Below are positions 1-7,293 of a stretch of 15,483 bases of DNA, in pieces. Numbering within the stretch: position 1 is the stretch's first letter; each line of letters starts with the position of its first letter. Location: NCBI GenBank assembly GCA_007127575.1, contig SKZC01000006.1:1-15483 (forward strand). Reading direction: 5' to 3'. The DNA comes from Gemmatimonadota bacterium. GTDB lineage: Bacteria; Gemmatimonadota; Gemmatimonadetes; Longimicrobiales; Gaopeijiaceae. Under the pieces are notes generated by a model that had not been told where the DNA came from, did no database searches, and saw only the letters and a program-made list of their open reading frames with translations. A program made the translations under genes and the position numbers.

Positions 1-1982
1 CCCAACTCCTGAGGCACGCGGACCACCCCAGCCTCCTCCTCCGGGTTTCCGGGCACCAGTCGGGCCGTAATCCCCTCCCGGATCACCTGGCCCTGGAGTC
101 CCAGGGACTGGGGCAGCCCCCCCGTGCTGGCGAAGTAGATGGGCCGCTCCCCCATGCTGTCCCGCATGATGGCCAGAGCGAGACGATCGCCTCGGCTCAG
201 GAAGGTACCCGCCTCGAACTCCAGCTCCAGCTCACCCAATGTGAAGGTGGCGGGTTGGCCCAGTGTCCCCCCCATGATCCCGTCCATATCCTCGTGGGAG
301 AGGCCGATGACGGGACGGCTGGGCGGAGCGCCGGGCTCGGGGTGAAGTCCGTGAGCCTGCTCCGGCCGGAACAGCCGTTGGCGCTCCGGCTGAGTGTGAT
401 GCTGGAGCTGCTTCGGGTACCAGTCGGTGAAGAGGTACTGGACCACGATGACCGTCACGTCCTGCCGGATACCCTCCACCTCCTGAAGGTACCATAGGGG
501 GAAGGTGTCGTTGTCGCCATTAGTGAAGAGGACCGAGTAGGGTGCCGTGCTCTGTAAGAGGTTGTACGCCCAGTCCCGGGCGGCGTAGTCGTAGCTCCGG
601 TCCGCCCAACCCCAGTTGAAGACCAGGGGTATGAAGGCCACCATCAGGATGGGAGAGGCCATGAGGTGGCCTCGGGCTCCCTGGACGCGTCGGGCCACCT
701 CGTCCCACGCGTACGCCAGCCCCATTCCGGAGAGGACGCCCCACATCATGAAGCTGGCGATGAAGAAGTAGTCCCGTTCCCGGACCTCCCGCATGGTCTG
801 AGGGATGTCGCCTCCCGCCAGCGACCAGCCGTACCGGAAGTTCAGGTAGACCACCAGGGCCAGACTCAGCGTTCCTATGAGGGTCAACGCGAACCAGAAC
901 GTTTCCCGGTCCGATCGCCGAATGGCCCACAGGCCCAGAACCCCTAATCCCAGGAAGAGGAGGGTCACCGGGAGCCTCCGGCTCAGCGGGAGATCCGTGG
1001 TGTCCAGACCCCGGGCCCACTGCCAATCGAAGTACTGGAAGTAGTTCAGGAACTGGTGGAGAATGAGCTCCGGGGGCCGAGGATCCGGATTTCCGATGGG
1101 ATCCGGAGAGTTGGGATCCGAAAAGATGGAGGGCTTACCGTACTGCTCCCGGGTGAGGTTCGCCGCCAGCTCGGGGCATCCAGCCCGCCCCAGGGAGTAG
1201 ATGGCCACGGTGGCCTCCACCAGGCTCTCGCAGGCGGGATGGCCTTCGTTGATGATGGGGTTCTGGTCGGCCCGGATGGGCAGGAAGAAGTTGAAGGAGA
1301 GCCCCACGAGCACGGCCAGGAGCCCTCGGCCCCACAGCATCCGATTCAGAAGCACCTGGGGCTTCACCAAGAGAACGTAGAGGCCCAACGCCGGAGCCGG
1401 GAGGAGCGCCATGAGGTGGTTCGTGGAGCCCAACACCATGAGGAAGACGGCCAGCACCAGATAGCGGACGCTCCCGGGCTCGTCCTTTCGGTCTCTCCAC
1501 CGCACCGCCAGCCAACTCACCATCGCGATGACGAGCACCGCCAGGGTGTAGACCTTCTCGTTGACGTTGGACTGATACCAGACCGTGAACGCCGTCCCTC
1601 CCACCAGCACTGCCGTGGCGGCGGCCACCCAGGGAAAGTGGCGACCCCGCTCCAGCCCCTTGGCGATCCGATGTACGAAGAGGAAGAAGAACCCTCCAGC
1701 GGCGGCGGAGGTGGCGGCGGCGAAAAGGTTCACCCGGACCGCCACGCTGGACTCCATGGAAAAGAGGAGGTCCAGGGGCGTGAGGAGGAGGATCCACGCC
1801 CGGCCCATGACCACGAAGAGCGGGTTTCCCGGCGGATGGGGGATCCCCAGGATGTGGGCGGTGGCGATGTACTCGCTGGCATCCCAGAACGCCGCGGTGG
1901 GCGCCAGGGTGACCAGGTAGACCAGAAAGACGGCGGCGGACGCCAGAAGAGCGCCCAGATACGGCGTTCGATGGTTCTCCAT
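1..1982 (-). CDS. DUF2723 family membrane protein (GT-C-like, TMEM260-related), 3' end outside window
   Basis: Reading the minus strand from an ATG at 1982 gives an uninterrupted frame of 660 codons that leaves the left edge without a stop. The N-terminus MENHRTPYLGALL leads into a hydrophobic helix and then the DUF2723 hallmark TLAPTAAFWDASEYIA, with acidic residues D34 and E37, followed by AHILGIPHPPGNPLFVV. Further on are NVNEKVYTLAV (start of the 1560s on the plus strand), many hydrophobic segments, and the conserved soluble motif TNGDNDTFPLWYLQEVEG at about residues 487-504. The C-terminal part seen ends in a predicted extracytoplasmic region containing MGERPIYFAST. The family is a polytopic GT-C-type protein; its eukaryotic relative TMEM260 is a protein O-mannosyltransferase. 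The bacterial substrate is not known from this sequence. Relatives are usually longer than 660 residues, so the missing part is likely the rest of the C-terminal domain. The gene is divergent from the alpha/beta hydrolase. The family call is secure; enzymatic activity is inferred. Confidence 0.93.
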   Translation of the reverse strand, partial: MENHRTPYLGALLASAAVFLVYLVTLAPTAAFWDASEYIATAHILGIPHPPGNPLFVVMGRAWILLLTPLDLLFSMESSVAVRVNLFAAATSAAAGGFFFLFVHRIAKGLERGRHFPWVAAATAVLVGGTAFTVWYQSNVNEKVYTLAVLVIAMVSWLAVRWRDRKDEPGSVRYLVLAVFLMVLGSTNHLMALLPAPALGLYVLLVKPQVLLNRMLWGRGLLAVLVGLSFNFFLPIRADQNPIINEGHPACESLVEATVAIYSLGRAGCPELAANLTREQYGKPSIFSDPNSPDPIGNPDPRPPELILHQFLNYFQYFDWQWARGLDTTDLPLSRRLPVTLLFLGLGVLGLWAIRRSDRETFWFALTLIGTLSLALVVYLNFRYGWSLAGGDIPQTMREVRERDYFFIASFMMWGVLSGMGLAYAWDEVARRVQGARGHLMASPILMVAFIPLVFNWGWADRSYDYAARDWAYNLLQSTAPYSVLFTNGDNDTFPLWYLQEVEGIRQDVTVIVVQYLFTDWYPKQLQHHTQPERQRLFRPEQAHGLHPEPGAPPSRPVIGLSHEDMDGIMGGTLGQPATFTLGELELEFEAGTFLSRGDRLALAIMRDSMGERPIYFASTGGLPQSLGLQGQVIREGITARLVPGNPEEEAGVVRVPQEL

Positions 1983-1997
1983 GGGGGCCTATAGATA
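1983..1997 (-). promoter_or_regulatory. Possible -10 element placed for a leaderless or near-leaderless transcript
   Basis: On the minus strand, TATCTATAGG lies immediately upstream of the DUF2723 start codon. TATCTA ends 9 nt before the ATG, and no Shine-Dalgarno-like purine run lies between. If TATCTA acts as the -10 box, transcription would begin within about 0-3 nt of the ATG. No convincing -35 box is visible. This is the only AT-rich patch in the 86 bp divergent gap (1983-2068). No comparable promoter or ribosome binding site is evident for the plus-strand gene starting at 2069. Confidence 0.3.
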
Positions 1998-2068
1998 CCG
2001 AACTCGCCGCCGGCCCGGAAGGGGTGGATCGCTAGCGCGGCCTCCAGCCCCTGCGGTAGCTTCACATC

Positions 2069-3199
2069 ATGCGCAGCACCTTCCGAACCCTCCGCTTCGG
2101 CTTGACCTGGTCGGGCCGCGCTCCCGCGCCTCCCCGTAGGGAGGTGGTTCTGGACGGGGAAGGCGGGTCCGTCTCCGCCCACCTCTACTCCCCGGAGGCA
2201 GGGGGGACCGGCGGCGGGTCCGTCGGTCTCGGGGCTCATCCCCGAGTGCCCGCCTGGATCGTGCTCCACGGCATCACCCGCCCCGGGAGAGATCACCCCT
2301 CGCTGGTGCGGTTTTCCCGAGCCCTGGCCTCCACCGGGGCGCTGGTGTTGGTGCCGGAGATCCCCGAGTGGAAGCGCCTCGAGCTGGCTCCTCGCCGGAC
2401 CGCCGCAGCGGTTCGCGCCGGGGTGGAGGCCCTGGACGACGAGGAGTCCGGAGGCCCACGGCCGGTGGGGCTGGTGGGCTTCTCCTTCGGCGGTCCCCAG
2501 GGACTGTGCGCCTCCGCCCGACCGGGGCTAACCGGCCGACTGGATGCCGTCGTCTCCTGGGGTGGGTACGCCGACCTGGAGCGAACCTTCCGCTTTCAGT
2601 TCACAGGCGTCCACGAGTGGGAGGGACGGAGGCACCGCCTTCGTCCCGACCCGTACGGACGCTGGGTGGTGGGTGCAAACCTTCTGCCGTCGGCCTCGGG
2701 ATTCGGCAATGCCGAGGACGTGGCCCAGGCGCTCCACACCCTTGCGGCCCGGGCGGGAGACTCCAGGATTCCCGCCGGAGATCCGGCCCTGAACCCGGTG
2801 ACGAAGGAGGTCCGGGGGCGGCTCTGCCCGAGCCGGAGGGACCTCTTCGATCTCTTCGCCCCCGTGGGTCGGCCGGATCCTACCGAGGAGGAGGTGGAAG
2901 GGGTGGTCCAGGCGCTCCTCGCGGCGGCGGCAAGGGAGAACCCGGAGCTGGACCCATCTCCCCTCCTCCCCTCCGTCCGGACCCGGGCCCGCCTCCTGCA
3001 CGGCCGAGGGGATCGTCTCATCCCGTTCACGGAGACCCTCCGCCTCGAGCGCAGCCTTCCCCGGGAAGCTCTCACTCGAACGGCCATCACCGGACTCTTC
3101 GCCCACTCCGGTGGGGCGGGGGCGGCATCGGTCCTGGGCAACCTGAGGGAGTCGGCTCGCTTCGGGCGGGCGCTTCAGGACATCCTGACGCTCCTGTGA
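2069..3199 (+). CDS. Alpha/beta hydrolase of unknown substrate
   Basis: This 376-residue protein has an alpha/beta-hydrolase layout. HGIT at 67-70 fits the oxyanion-hole loop after a first core strand (AWIVL). The nucleophile elbow is GFSFGG, with Ser139 at its tip. LLHGRGDRLIPF supplies the likely acid Asp315, and GLFAHSGG supplies the likely catalytic His346. About 140 residues between the nucleophile region and the acid form an insert or cap (residues 165-300). It includes the VSWGGYADLERT segment seen in dienelactone-hydrolase-like proteins. No signal peptide is evident; the N-terminus is Arg-rich, so the product is probably cytoplasmic. The ATG at 2069 has no good Shine-Dalgarno sequence, but no better in-frame start is visible. 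The gene diverges from the DUF2723 gene and converges on the HEAT gene, so it is probably monocistronic. Esterase or peptidase activity is possible, but the substrate cannot be named. Confidence 0.85.
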   Translation: MRSTFRTLRFGLTWSGRAPAPPRREVVLDGEGGSVSAHLYSPEAGGTGGGSVGLGAHPRVPAWIVLHGITRPGRDHPSLVRFSRALASTGALVLVPEIPEWKRLELAPRRTAAAVRAGVEALDDEESGGPRPVGLVGFSFGGPQGLCASARPGLTGRLDAVVSWGGYADLERTFRFQFTGVHEWEGRRHRLRPDPYGRWVVGANLLPSASGFGNAEDVAQALHTLAARAGDSRIPAGDPALNPVTKEVRGRLCPSRRDLFDLFAPVGRPDPTEEEVEGVVQALLAAAARENPELDPSPLLPSVRTRARLLHGRGDRLIPFTETLRLERSLPREALTRTAITGLFAHSGGAGAASVLGNLRESARFGRALQDILTLL

Positions 3200-3200
3200 C

Positions 3201-3214
3201 CCGGTCCGGACCGG
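3201..3214. repeat. Perfect 14-bp palindrome in a convergent gene gap
   Basis: CCGGTCCGGACCGG equals its own reverse complement and fills most of the 22 bp between the converging stop codons of the alpha/beta hydrolase and the HEAT gene. As RNA it would fold into a 5-bp stem with a CCGG tetraloop on either strand. It could be a weak bidirectional terminator without a U-tract, or a protein site. The role is not shown by the sequence. Confidence 0.5.
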
Positions 3215-3221
3215 CGACGGA

Positions 3222-4361
3222 TCAGCCCTTCGGTAGGAGGCTCCGGGCCACCTGACGGACCTCCGGGTCCTTCTCCTCCGCCCCCTCCTTCAGAACCTCC
3301 CGGGCGTGGGGGGTCCCGATGGCCGCCAGGGCTCGAAAGGCAGCGATGCGGACGGGTCGGGCCGGGCGAGTGAAGAGGCTCCCCCGTGCCCGTTTCTCCA
3401 CCGCTGGCACGGCGCCGGGGTCGCCGAGCCGGCCCAGGGCCCGAAGGACTTCCACCTGGAGGTCCTCGTCCTCCACCTCGTCCAGCATGCGGAGGAGGGG
3501 ACGCACGGCCTTTTCCACCTTCAGGGCGGCTACGCCCATGACGGCGGCGGCCCGGACGTCCAGGTCCTGGTCTTCCAGCATTCCCAGGAGGAGCATGCCC
3601 GCGTCCTCGCCTCCCAGACGCGCTACGGACATCACCGCCTCCCGCCGGACGCGAGGGTCTTCGTGTCCCAGGGCGCCGGTGAGCTGAGGCACCGCATCCT
3701 TCCCGCCGAAGTCGGCCAGGAGGGTGACTCCGTTCCGCACCACGAACCACCGAGGGTCCTCCAGCATCCGTTCCGCCTCTCGGCGCCCCTCATCCCCCAG
3801 GGCCCGGAGGGCCTCCATGCATGCCCGACGCGCTCCCCGGTCCGGAGCCTCCCCTGCCGCCTGGGAAAGCGCGGGGGCCATGAGGTCGGGCAATCGGCTC
3901 ACCGCGTCGATGAGCTGGCCCCGGGCCTCCGGATCCCGCTCGGTACCGAGCCGGACCGCCACCTGTGTGGCCACGTGGGGTTGCGTCAGGTCCCGGGCCA
4001 GCGCCACCGCGTCCTCGGCCAGGGCACCGGGGTCCGCCTCCTCGTGGAGATCCTCGGCACCTCCCCCCAGGAGGAGGAGCAACACCCCCCGGGCCAGCTC
4101 CTGGCTCTGATGGGTTTTCTGCAGCTCCCGGGCCGCGGCCCGTACCACCTTCGCCTCCTCCTGACGCTCACCTGGAGGGGCGGAGAGGAAGAGGCGCACG
4201 GATTCCACGAATCCGGCACCTGGCGTTCCCTCCGTGGGACCCGGGACGTCGTCGTCGGGGGCTCCCTCCGGGGCGATGTCGGGGAAGAGGGACCGAATGG
4301 AGCGACCGATGCCCCTTCTCCCCTCAGGTCCGTCCGCAGGTACTTTGTCCATGGAAGACAT
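3222..4361 (-). CDS. HEAT-repeat domain protein
   Basis: The protein is 379 residues from the ATG at 4361 (MSSMDKVPADG); a second ATG three codons later, at 4352, is also possible. The C-terminal half (about 195-375) is a run of HEAT or PBS-lyase-type helical repeats. Examples are DPRWFVVRNGVTLLADFG, DPRVRREAVMSVARLGG, DLDVRAAAVMGVAALK and LQVEVLRALGRLGDPGAVP. The last repeat contains VRIAAFRALAAIGTPHAREVL. The N-terminal half is acidic and Pro-rich (25-48), then helical (50-190), without a recognisable catalytic motif. There is no signal peptide or membrane segment. HEAT solenoids are protein-binding scaffolds, and the partner is unknown. The frame stays open upstream to 4502, but that stretch overlaps the inverted repeats in the divergent regulatory region and reads as low-complexity Arg/Asp sequence, so I do not include it. 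The gene stands alone, divergent from the amidohydrolase. Confidence 0.85.
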   Translation of the reverse strand: MSSMDKVPADGPEGRRGIGRSIRSLFPDIAPEGAPDDDVPGPTEGTPGAGFVESVRLFLSAPPGERQEEAKVVRAAARELQKTHQSQELARGVLLLLLGGGAEDLHEEADPGALAEDAVALARDLTQPHVATQVAVRLGTERDPEARGQLIDAVSRLPDLMAPALSQAAGEAPDRGARRACMEALRALGDEGRREAERMLEDPRWFVVRNGVTLLADFGGKDAVPQLTGALGHEDPRVRREAVMSVARLGGEDAGMLLLGMLEDQDLDVRAAAVMGVAALKVEKAVRPLLRMLDEVEDEDLQVEVLRALGRLGDPGAVPAVEKRARGSLFTRPARPVRIAAFRALAAIGTPHAREVLKEGAEEKDPEVRQVARSLLPKG

Positions 4362-4413
4362 ACTAGAAGGCCCTGCGATGAAGGTGAAGGACCCTTCTGA
4401 CTTGAAGGAAGGC

Positions 4414-4429
4414 GAGACCCCCCGGTCTC
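4414..4429. repeat. Small hairpin GAGACC-CCCC-GGTCTC
   Basis: Six-base perfect arms, GAGACC (4414-4419) and GGTCTC (4424-4429), are separated by a 4-nt loop. The hairpin lies in the likely 5' leader of the minus-strand HEAT gene, about 50 bp before its start. It could be an mRNA hairpin or a small operator. No other evidence supports a function. Confidence 0.4.
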
Positions 4430-4434
4430 CATCT

Positions 4435-4490
4435 CGTTGCGACCCCGGGTCCGGTTCTCGAATCTCTTTCGCCGCCGGCCGGTCGCAACG
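4435..4490. repeat. 10-bp perfect inverted repeat in a divergent intergenic region
   Basis: CGTTGCGACC (4435-4444) and GGTCGCAACG (4481-4490) are perfect inverted copies separated by 36 bp. They sit near the middle of the 227 bp noncoding region between the minus-strand HEAT gene and the plus-strand amidohydrolase. The centre-to-centre distance of 46 bp is too wide for a single simple dimer site. It could suit two operator copies, looping, or a long-stem RNA. Both divergent promoters must lie in this region, but I could not identify convincing -35/-10 boxes. Confidence 0.6.
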
Positions 4491-4576
4491 TACTCTTCTC
4501 ATCAGGAGTTCGATTTCCGGTGGGGACGGAACCCCACGGCCGACTTCTGGGGATCCTCCTCTCCAACCTCGAGCCC

Positions 4577-4583
4577 AGGAGGG
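4577..4583 (+). promoter_or_regulatory. Ribosome binding site that fixes the amidohydrolase start
   Basis: AGGAGGG stands 5 nt before the ATG at 4589. The frame is also open from an ATG at 4520, but that start lacks a comparable site and would bury the lipoprotein signal peptide 23 residues inside the protein. The site therefore decides in favour of 4589. Confidence 0.85.
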
Positions 4584-4588
4584 ACGTC

Positions 4589-6049
4589 ATGCGCACCCCT
4601 TTTCACCTCCCTGCTCTCGCCCACCTCCCGGTCGGTATCCTCCTCGGGGCCCTGGCCCTCTTCCTGGTAGGCTGCGGGCCCGCCGAGGAGCCGGCGGTGG
4701 AGGACGTGACCCCCGACCCCACAGCCCCGCCCGGGGAATGGGCGTTCGTGAACGCCAATGTGATCCCCATGGAGGGGCCGGAGCTCCTCCCGGACCACAC
4801 GGTCATCGTGCGGGACGGGCGGGTGGTGGAGGTGGGGCCGTCCGGCGAGGTGGTCCCTTCGGAGGAAGCCCAGATCATCGAGGCCGACGGTGGCTTTCTC
4901 ATCCCCGGGCTGGCTGAAATGCACGCCCACATCTCTCCCGACCCTGAGACCCCTCGGCAGGAGATGGAGGATATGCTCTTCCTCTTCGCCGCAAACGGCG
5001 TGACGACCATCCGCGGGATGCTGGGCGCTCCGCACCAGCTCGAGCTCCGGGATGCCATCGCCTCCCGCGAGGTCCTGGGGCCCCGCTTCGTGGTGGCGGC
5101 CCCGTCACTCCGGGGAGCCACGGTCCCCACACCCGAAGATGCGGAACGGTTGGTGCAGGAGTACGCCGCCGCAGGCTACGACCTTCTCAAGATCCACCCG
5201 GGGATCGAGCGGGACGTCTGGGACCACCTGGTGGAGGTGGCACGGGAGGAAGGCATCACCTTCGCCGGACACGTCCCGGCGGACGTGGGGATCCGACACG
5301 CCCTGGAGACGGGGATCTCCACCGTGGACCACCTGGACGGGTACCTGGACGGGACCCGGCGAGACGACCTGGCGGAGGGCGCTTCCCCTCTGGAGACCTT
5401 CCAGGCCACGGACCCTCAGAAGGTGGAGGAGCTCGTGTCCCTCACCCGGGAGTCCGGGGCCCGGATGGTTCCCACCATGTACCTCTGGGAAAACTTCTTC
5501 GACCCGGTGGACGTGGACTCGGTCATGGCTCTCCCGGAGATGCGCTACGCTCCGCCGGAGATGCGGGAAGGGTGGGCCCAGATGAACAGGAACCGGTGGG
5601 CCAACCAGATGGAGCAGGACCCGGACGCAGACTGGGTGGCGGTGGGCCGAGCACATGCCGACGCCCGGGTGGAGATCCTCAGAGCCCTGCACGAGGGCGG
5701 GGTGGAGGTGCTCCTGGGCACGGACGCGCCTCAGATGTTCAATGTGCCTGGCTTCGCCATCCACCGGGAAATCCCCATCATGGAGCGAGCCGGCATGAGC
5801 CCCCTGGAGATCCTGGAATCCGGGAGCCGGGCGGTGGCCCGTTACCTGGAGGAGGGGCTGGGACTACCGGGCGACTTCGGTACGGTCGCTCCGGGTCAGT
5901 GGGCGGATCTGGTCCTCCTGAGGGAGAACCCGTTGGAGGACCTGGCCCACCTGCAGGGGGTGGAGGGGGTCATGCTTCGGGGAGAGTGGCTCTCCGGTGA
6001 AGAGATCCGGCAGCGACTGGAGGACATGGCCCAGCGCTTCGAAAGCTGA
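4589..6049 (+). CDS. Lipoprotein amidohydrolase (metal-dependent hydrolase superfamily)
   Basis: The 486-residue protein starts with a lipoprotein signal peptide: a hydrophobic core at about 14-27 and lipobox LVGC with Cys29. An acidic/Pro-rich linker follows. The composite beta-domain then begins (WAFVNANVIPM, VRDGRVVEVG, FLIPGLAEMHAH) and leads into the TIM barrel. All expected metal and catalytic residues are visible: His112 and His114 (HAH), Lys201 in LLKIHPG (the position of the carboxylated bridging lysine), His228 in FAGHVP, His248 in VDHLDG, and Asp379 in LLGTDAP. The C-terminus has the usual GTVAPGQWADLVLL strand. This arrangement is that of the imidazolonepropionase/Xaa-Pro dipeptidase-like amidohydrolases. 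Peptide or acyl-amino-acid hydrolysis is plausible, but the substrate is not proven. It is likely tethered in the periplasm or to the outer membrane. It converges on the M19 dipeptidase gene. Confidence 0.92.
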   Translation: MRTPFHLPALAHLPVGILLGALALFLVGCGPAEEPAVEDVTPDPTAPPGEWAFVNANVIPMEGPELLPDHTVIVRDGRVVEVGPSGEVVPSEEAQIIEADGGFLIPGLAEMHAHISPDPETPRQEMEDMLFLFAANGVTTIRGMLGAPHQLELRDAIASREVLGPRFVVAAPSLRGATVPTPEDAERLVQEYAAAGYDLLKIHPGIERDVWDHLVEVAREEGITFAGHVPADVGIRHALETGISTVDHLDGYLDGTRRDDLAEGASPLETFQATDPQKVEELVSLTRESGARMVPTMYLWENFFDPVDVDSVMALPEMRYAPPEMREGWAQMNRNRWANQMEQDPDADWVAVGRAHADARVEILRALHEGGVEVLLGTDAPQMFNVPGFAIHREIPIMERAGMSPLEILESGSRAVARYLEEGLGLPGDFGTVAPGQWADLVLLRENPLEDLAHLQGVEGVMLRGEWLSGEEIRQRLEDMAQRFES

Positions 6050-6057
6050 CGCTTCCA

Positions 6058-6102
6058 GGTGGGCCCCGGGGGCTGATCCCCCGCCCCCGGGGCGGCCCCA
6101 CC
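6058..6102. terminator. GC-rich hairpin between convergent genes, likely bidirectional terminator
   Basis: A perfect 9-bp stem, CCCCGGGGG (6064-6072) with CCCCCGGGG (6084-6092), encloses an 11-nt loop. It is extended by outer arms GGTGGG (6058-6063) and CCCACC (6097-6102) with a small bulge. The hairpin fills the 58 bp gap between the amidohydrolase stop and the M19 dipeptidase stop. No U-tract follows on either strand, which is common in GC-rich genomes but lowers certainty about intrinsic termination. Confidence 0.65.
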
Positions 6103-6107
6103 CTCCG

Positions 6108-7265
6108 TCAAGACCCATCCAACTCCTCGATGGTGGCTGTGCTGGGGCCCCGCTCCCGTTGGAGCCGACGTGCGGTGGCCTCAGCCTCCCGCATGACCCG
6201 GAGAAGGTTTTCGCCTGCCAGCTTCCTGAGCTCATCCTCCGTCCAACCCCTCCGGGAAAGCTCGGCGAAGAGCGCCGGGAAGGTGGAAACGTCCTCCAGC
6301 CCCACGGGGACCGTGGCGATCCCGTCATAGTCACTCCCGATCCCCACATGATCCACCCCGGCCACCTCCTGGGCGTGATCGATGTGGTCCGCCACGTCCT
6401 CCAGGGTCGCCGGCGGATCGTCGGTGAGAAAGGAGGGGACGAAGGTGATCATGATGACCCCCCCATTCAGCGGAAGCCTTTGCAGGATGGAGTCCGGGAC
6501 GTTCCGGGTGTGATCCCGGAGGGCCCGAACCGAAGAGTGGGAAAAGATTACGGGAGCTTCGGAAACGTCCAGAGCATCGCGCATCACCGCATCGGATACG
6601 TGGGAGAGGTCCACCAACATTCCCAGGCGGTTCATCTCCCGCACTACCTCTTCCCCGAAGGCAGTGAGCCCTCCGTGCGGATGGCCGCCGCCATGGGCGT
6701 CGGCCCAGTCCAGGTCCCCGTTGTGGGTCAACGTCATGTACCGCACGCCCAGGTCGAAGTAGGCGCGGAGGGCACCCAGGGAGTTCTCCAGGGCGTGCCC
6801 ACCTTCCATCCCCAGGAGGGAGGCCACCTTCCCCGACTGGAAGATCCTCATCACGTCCTCCGCCGTCAGGGCCAGCTCGAAGTGCTCCGGATACCTCTCG
6901 ATGATCTGCTGGGCCACGTCGATCTGTTCGAGCTGCACCCGGGCGGCGCCCTCCTCTACCGCTGAAAAGGGGATGTAGACAGACCAGAACTGGGCTCCCA
7001 CCCGTCCCTCCCGGAGCCGTGCAAGGTCGGTGTGGCCCGAGGTGGTCCGGGAGATGTCGTACGCCGCTACGTCCAGAGGGGCCGGGTCGTAGTTCCGTAT
7101 CTGCCAGGGGAGGTCGTTGTGGCCATCGATGAGCGGGGTCCCCGCCAGGACCCGGAGGGCGGTCTCCATGTGCGGGTCGGACGCCTCCTCCTGTGCCGCC
7201 ATGGCCTGGGGAAGGACTCCGGAGACGATGAGAGCGAGGAACACGGGCAGGATCCTATGTCGCAT
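6108..7265 (-). CDS. Secreted membrane-dipeptidase family protein (peptidase M19)
   Basis: The 385-residue protein matches the renal dipeptidase family, zinc enzymes that cleave dipeptides. The ATG at 7265 gives a Sec signal peptide (core LPVFLALIVSGVL, likely cleavage after AMA near residue 23). The longer frame from 7319 would bury it and overlap the upstream gene. Metal ligands expected from the family are all present: His49 and Asp51 in DGHNDLP, Glu154 in GMEGGH, His222 in DLSHVS, and His243 in FSHSS. GSDYDG (Asp312) and R254 also match conserved catalytic-site positions. The length is close to the usual 350-400. It follows the HmuY-like gene by 28 bp on the same strand, so the two are probably cotranscribed. 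The product is likely periplasmic. Substrates in this family range from L,L- to L,D-dipeptides, and specificity cannot be read here. Confidence 0.93.
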   Translation of the reverse strand: MRHRILPVFLALIVSGVLPQAMAAQEEASDPHMETALRVLAGTPLIDGHNDLPWQIRNYDPAPLDVAAYDISRTTSGHTDLARLREGRVGAQFWSVYIPFSAVEEGAARVQLEQIDVAQQIIERYPEHFELALTAEDVMRIFQSGKVASLLGMEGGHALENSLGALRAYFDLGVRYMTLTHNGDLDWADAHGGGHPHGGLTAFGEEVVREMNRLGMLVDLSHVSDAVMRDALDVSEAPVIFSHSSVRALRDHTRNVPDSILQRLPLNGGVIMITFVPSFLTDDPPATLEDVADHIDHAQEVAGVDHVGIGSDYDGIATVPVGLEDVSTFPALFAELSRRGWTEDELRKLAGENLLRVMREAEATARRLQRERGPSTATIEELDGS

Positions 7266-7293
7266 GGGCTCCAGTCCTTGGGAAGAGAAGTAC

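Noticed and set aside
1056..1994. Plus-strand open frame of 312 codons opposite the DUF2723 gene
   Set aside because: Its translation is His/Gly/Glu-rich with no domain. The minus frame gives unmistakable DUF2723 motifs throughout.
3306..4400. Plus-strand open frame opposite the HEAT gene
   Set aside because: It is an antisense shadow typical of high-GC genes; the minus frame shows clear HEAT repeats.
4362..4502. Upstream extension of the HEAT protein
   Set aside because: The stretch contains inverted repeats and no domain similarity; the ATG at 4361 gives a sensible start.
4520..4588. Earlier ATG for the amidohydrolase
   Set aside because: It would hide the signal peptide, and the strong AGGAGGG site serves the ATG at 4589.
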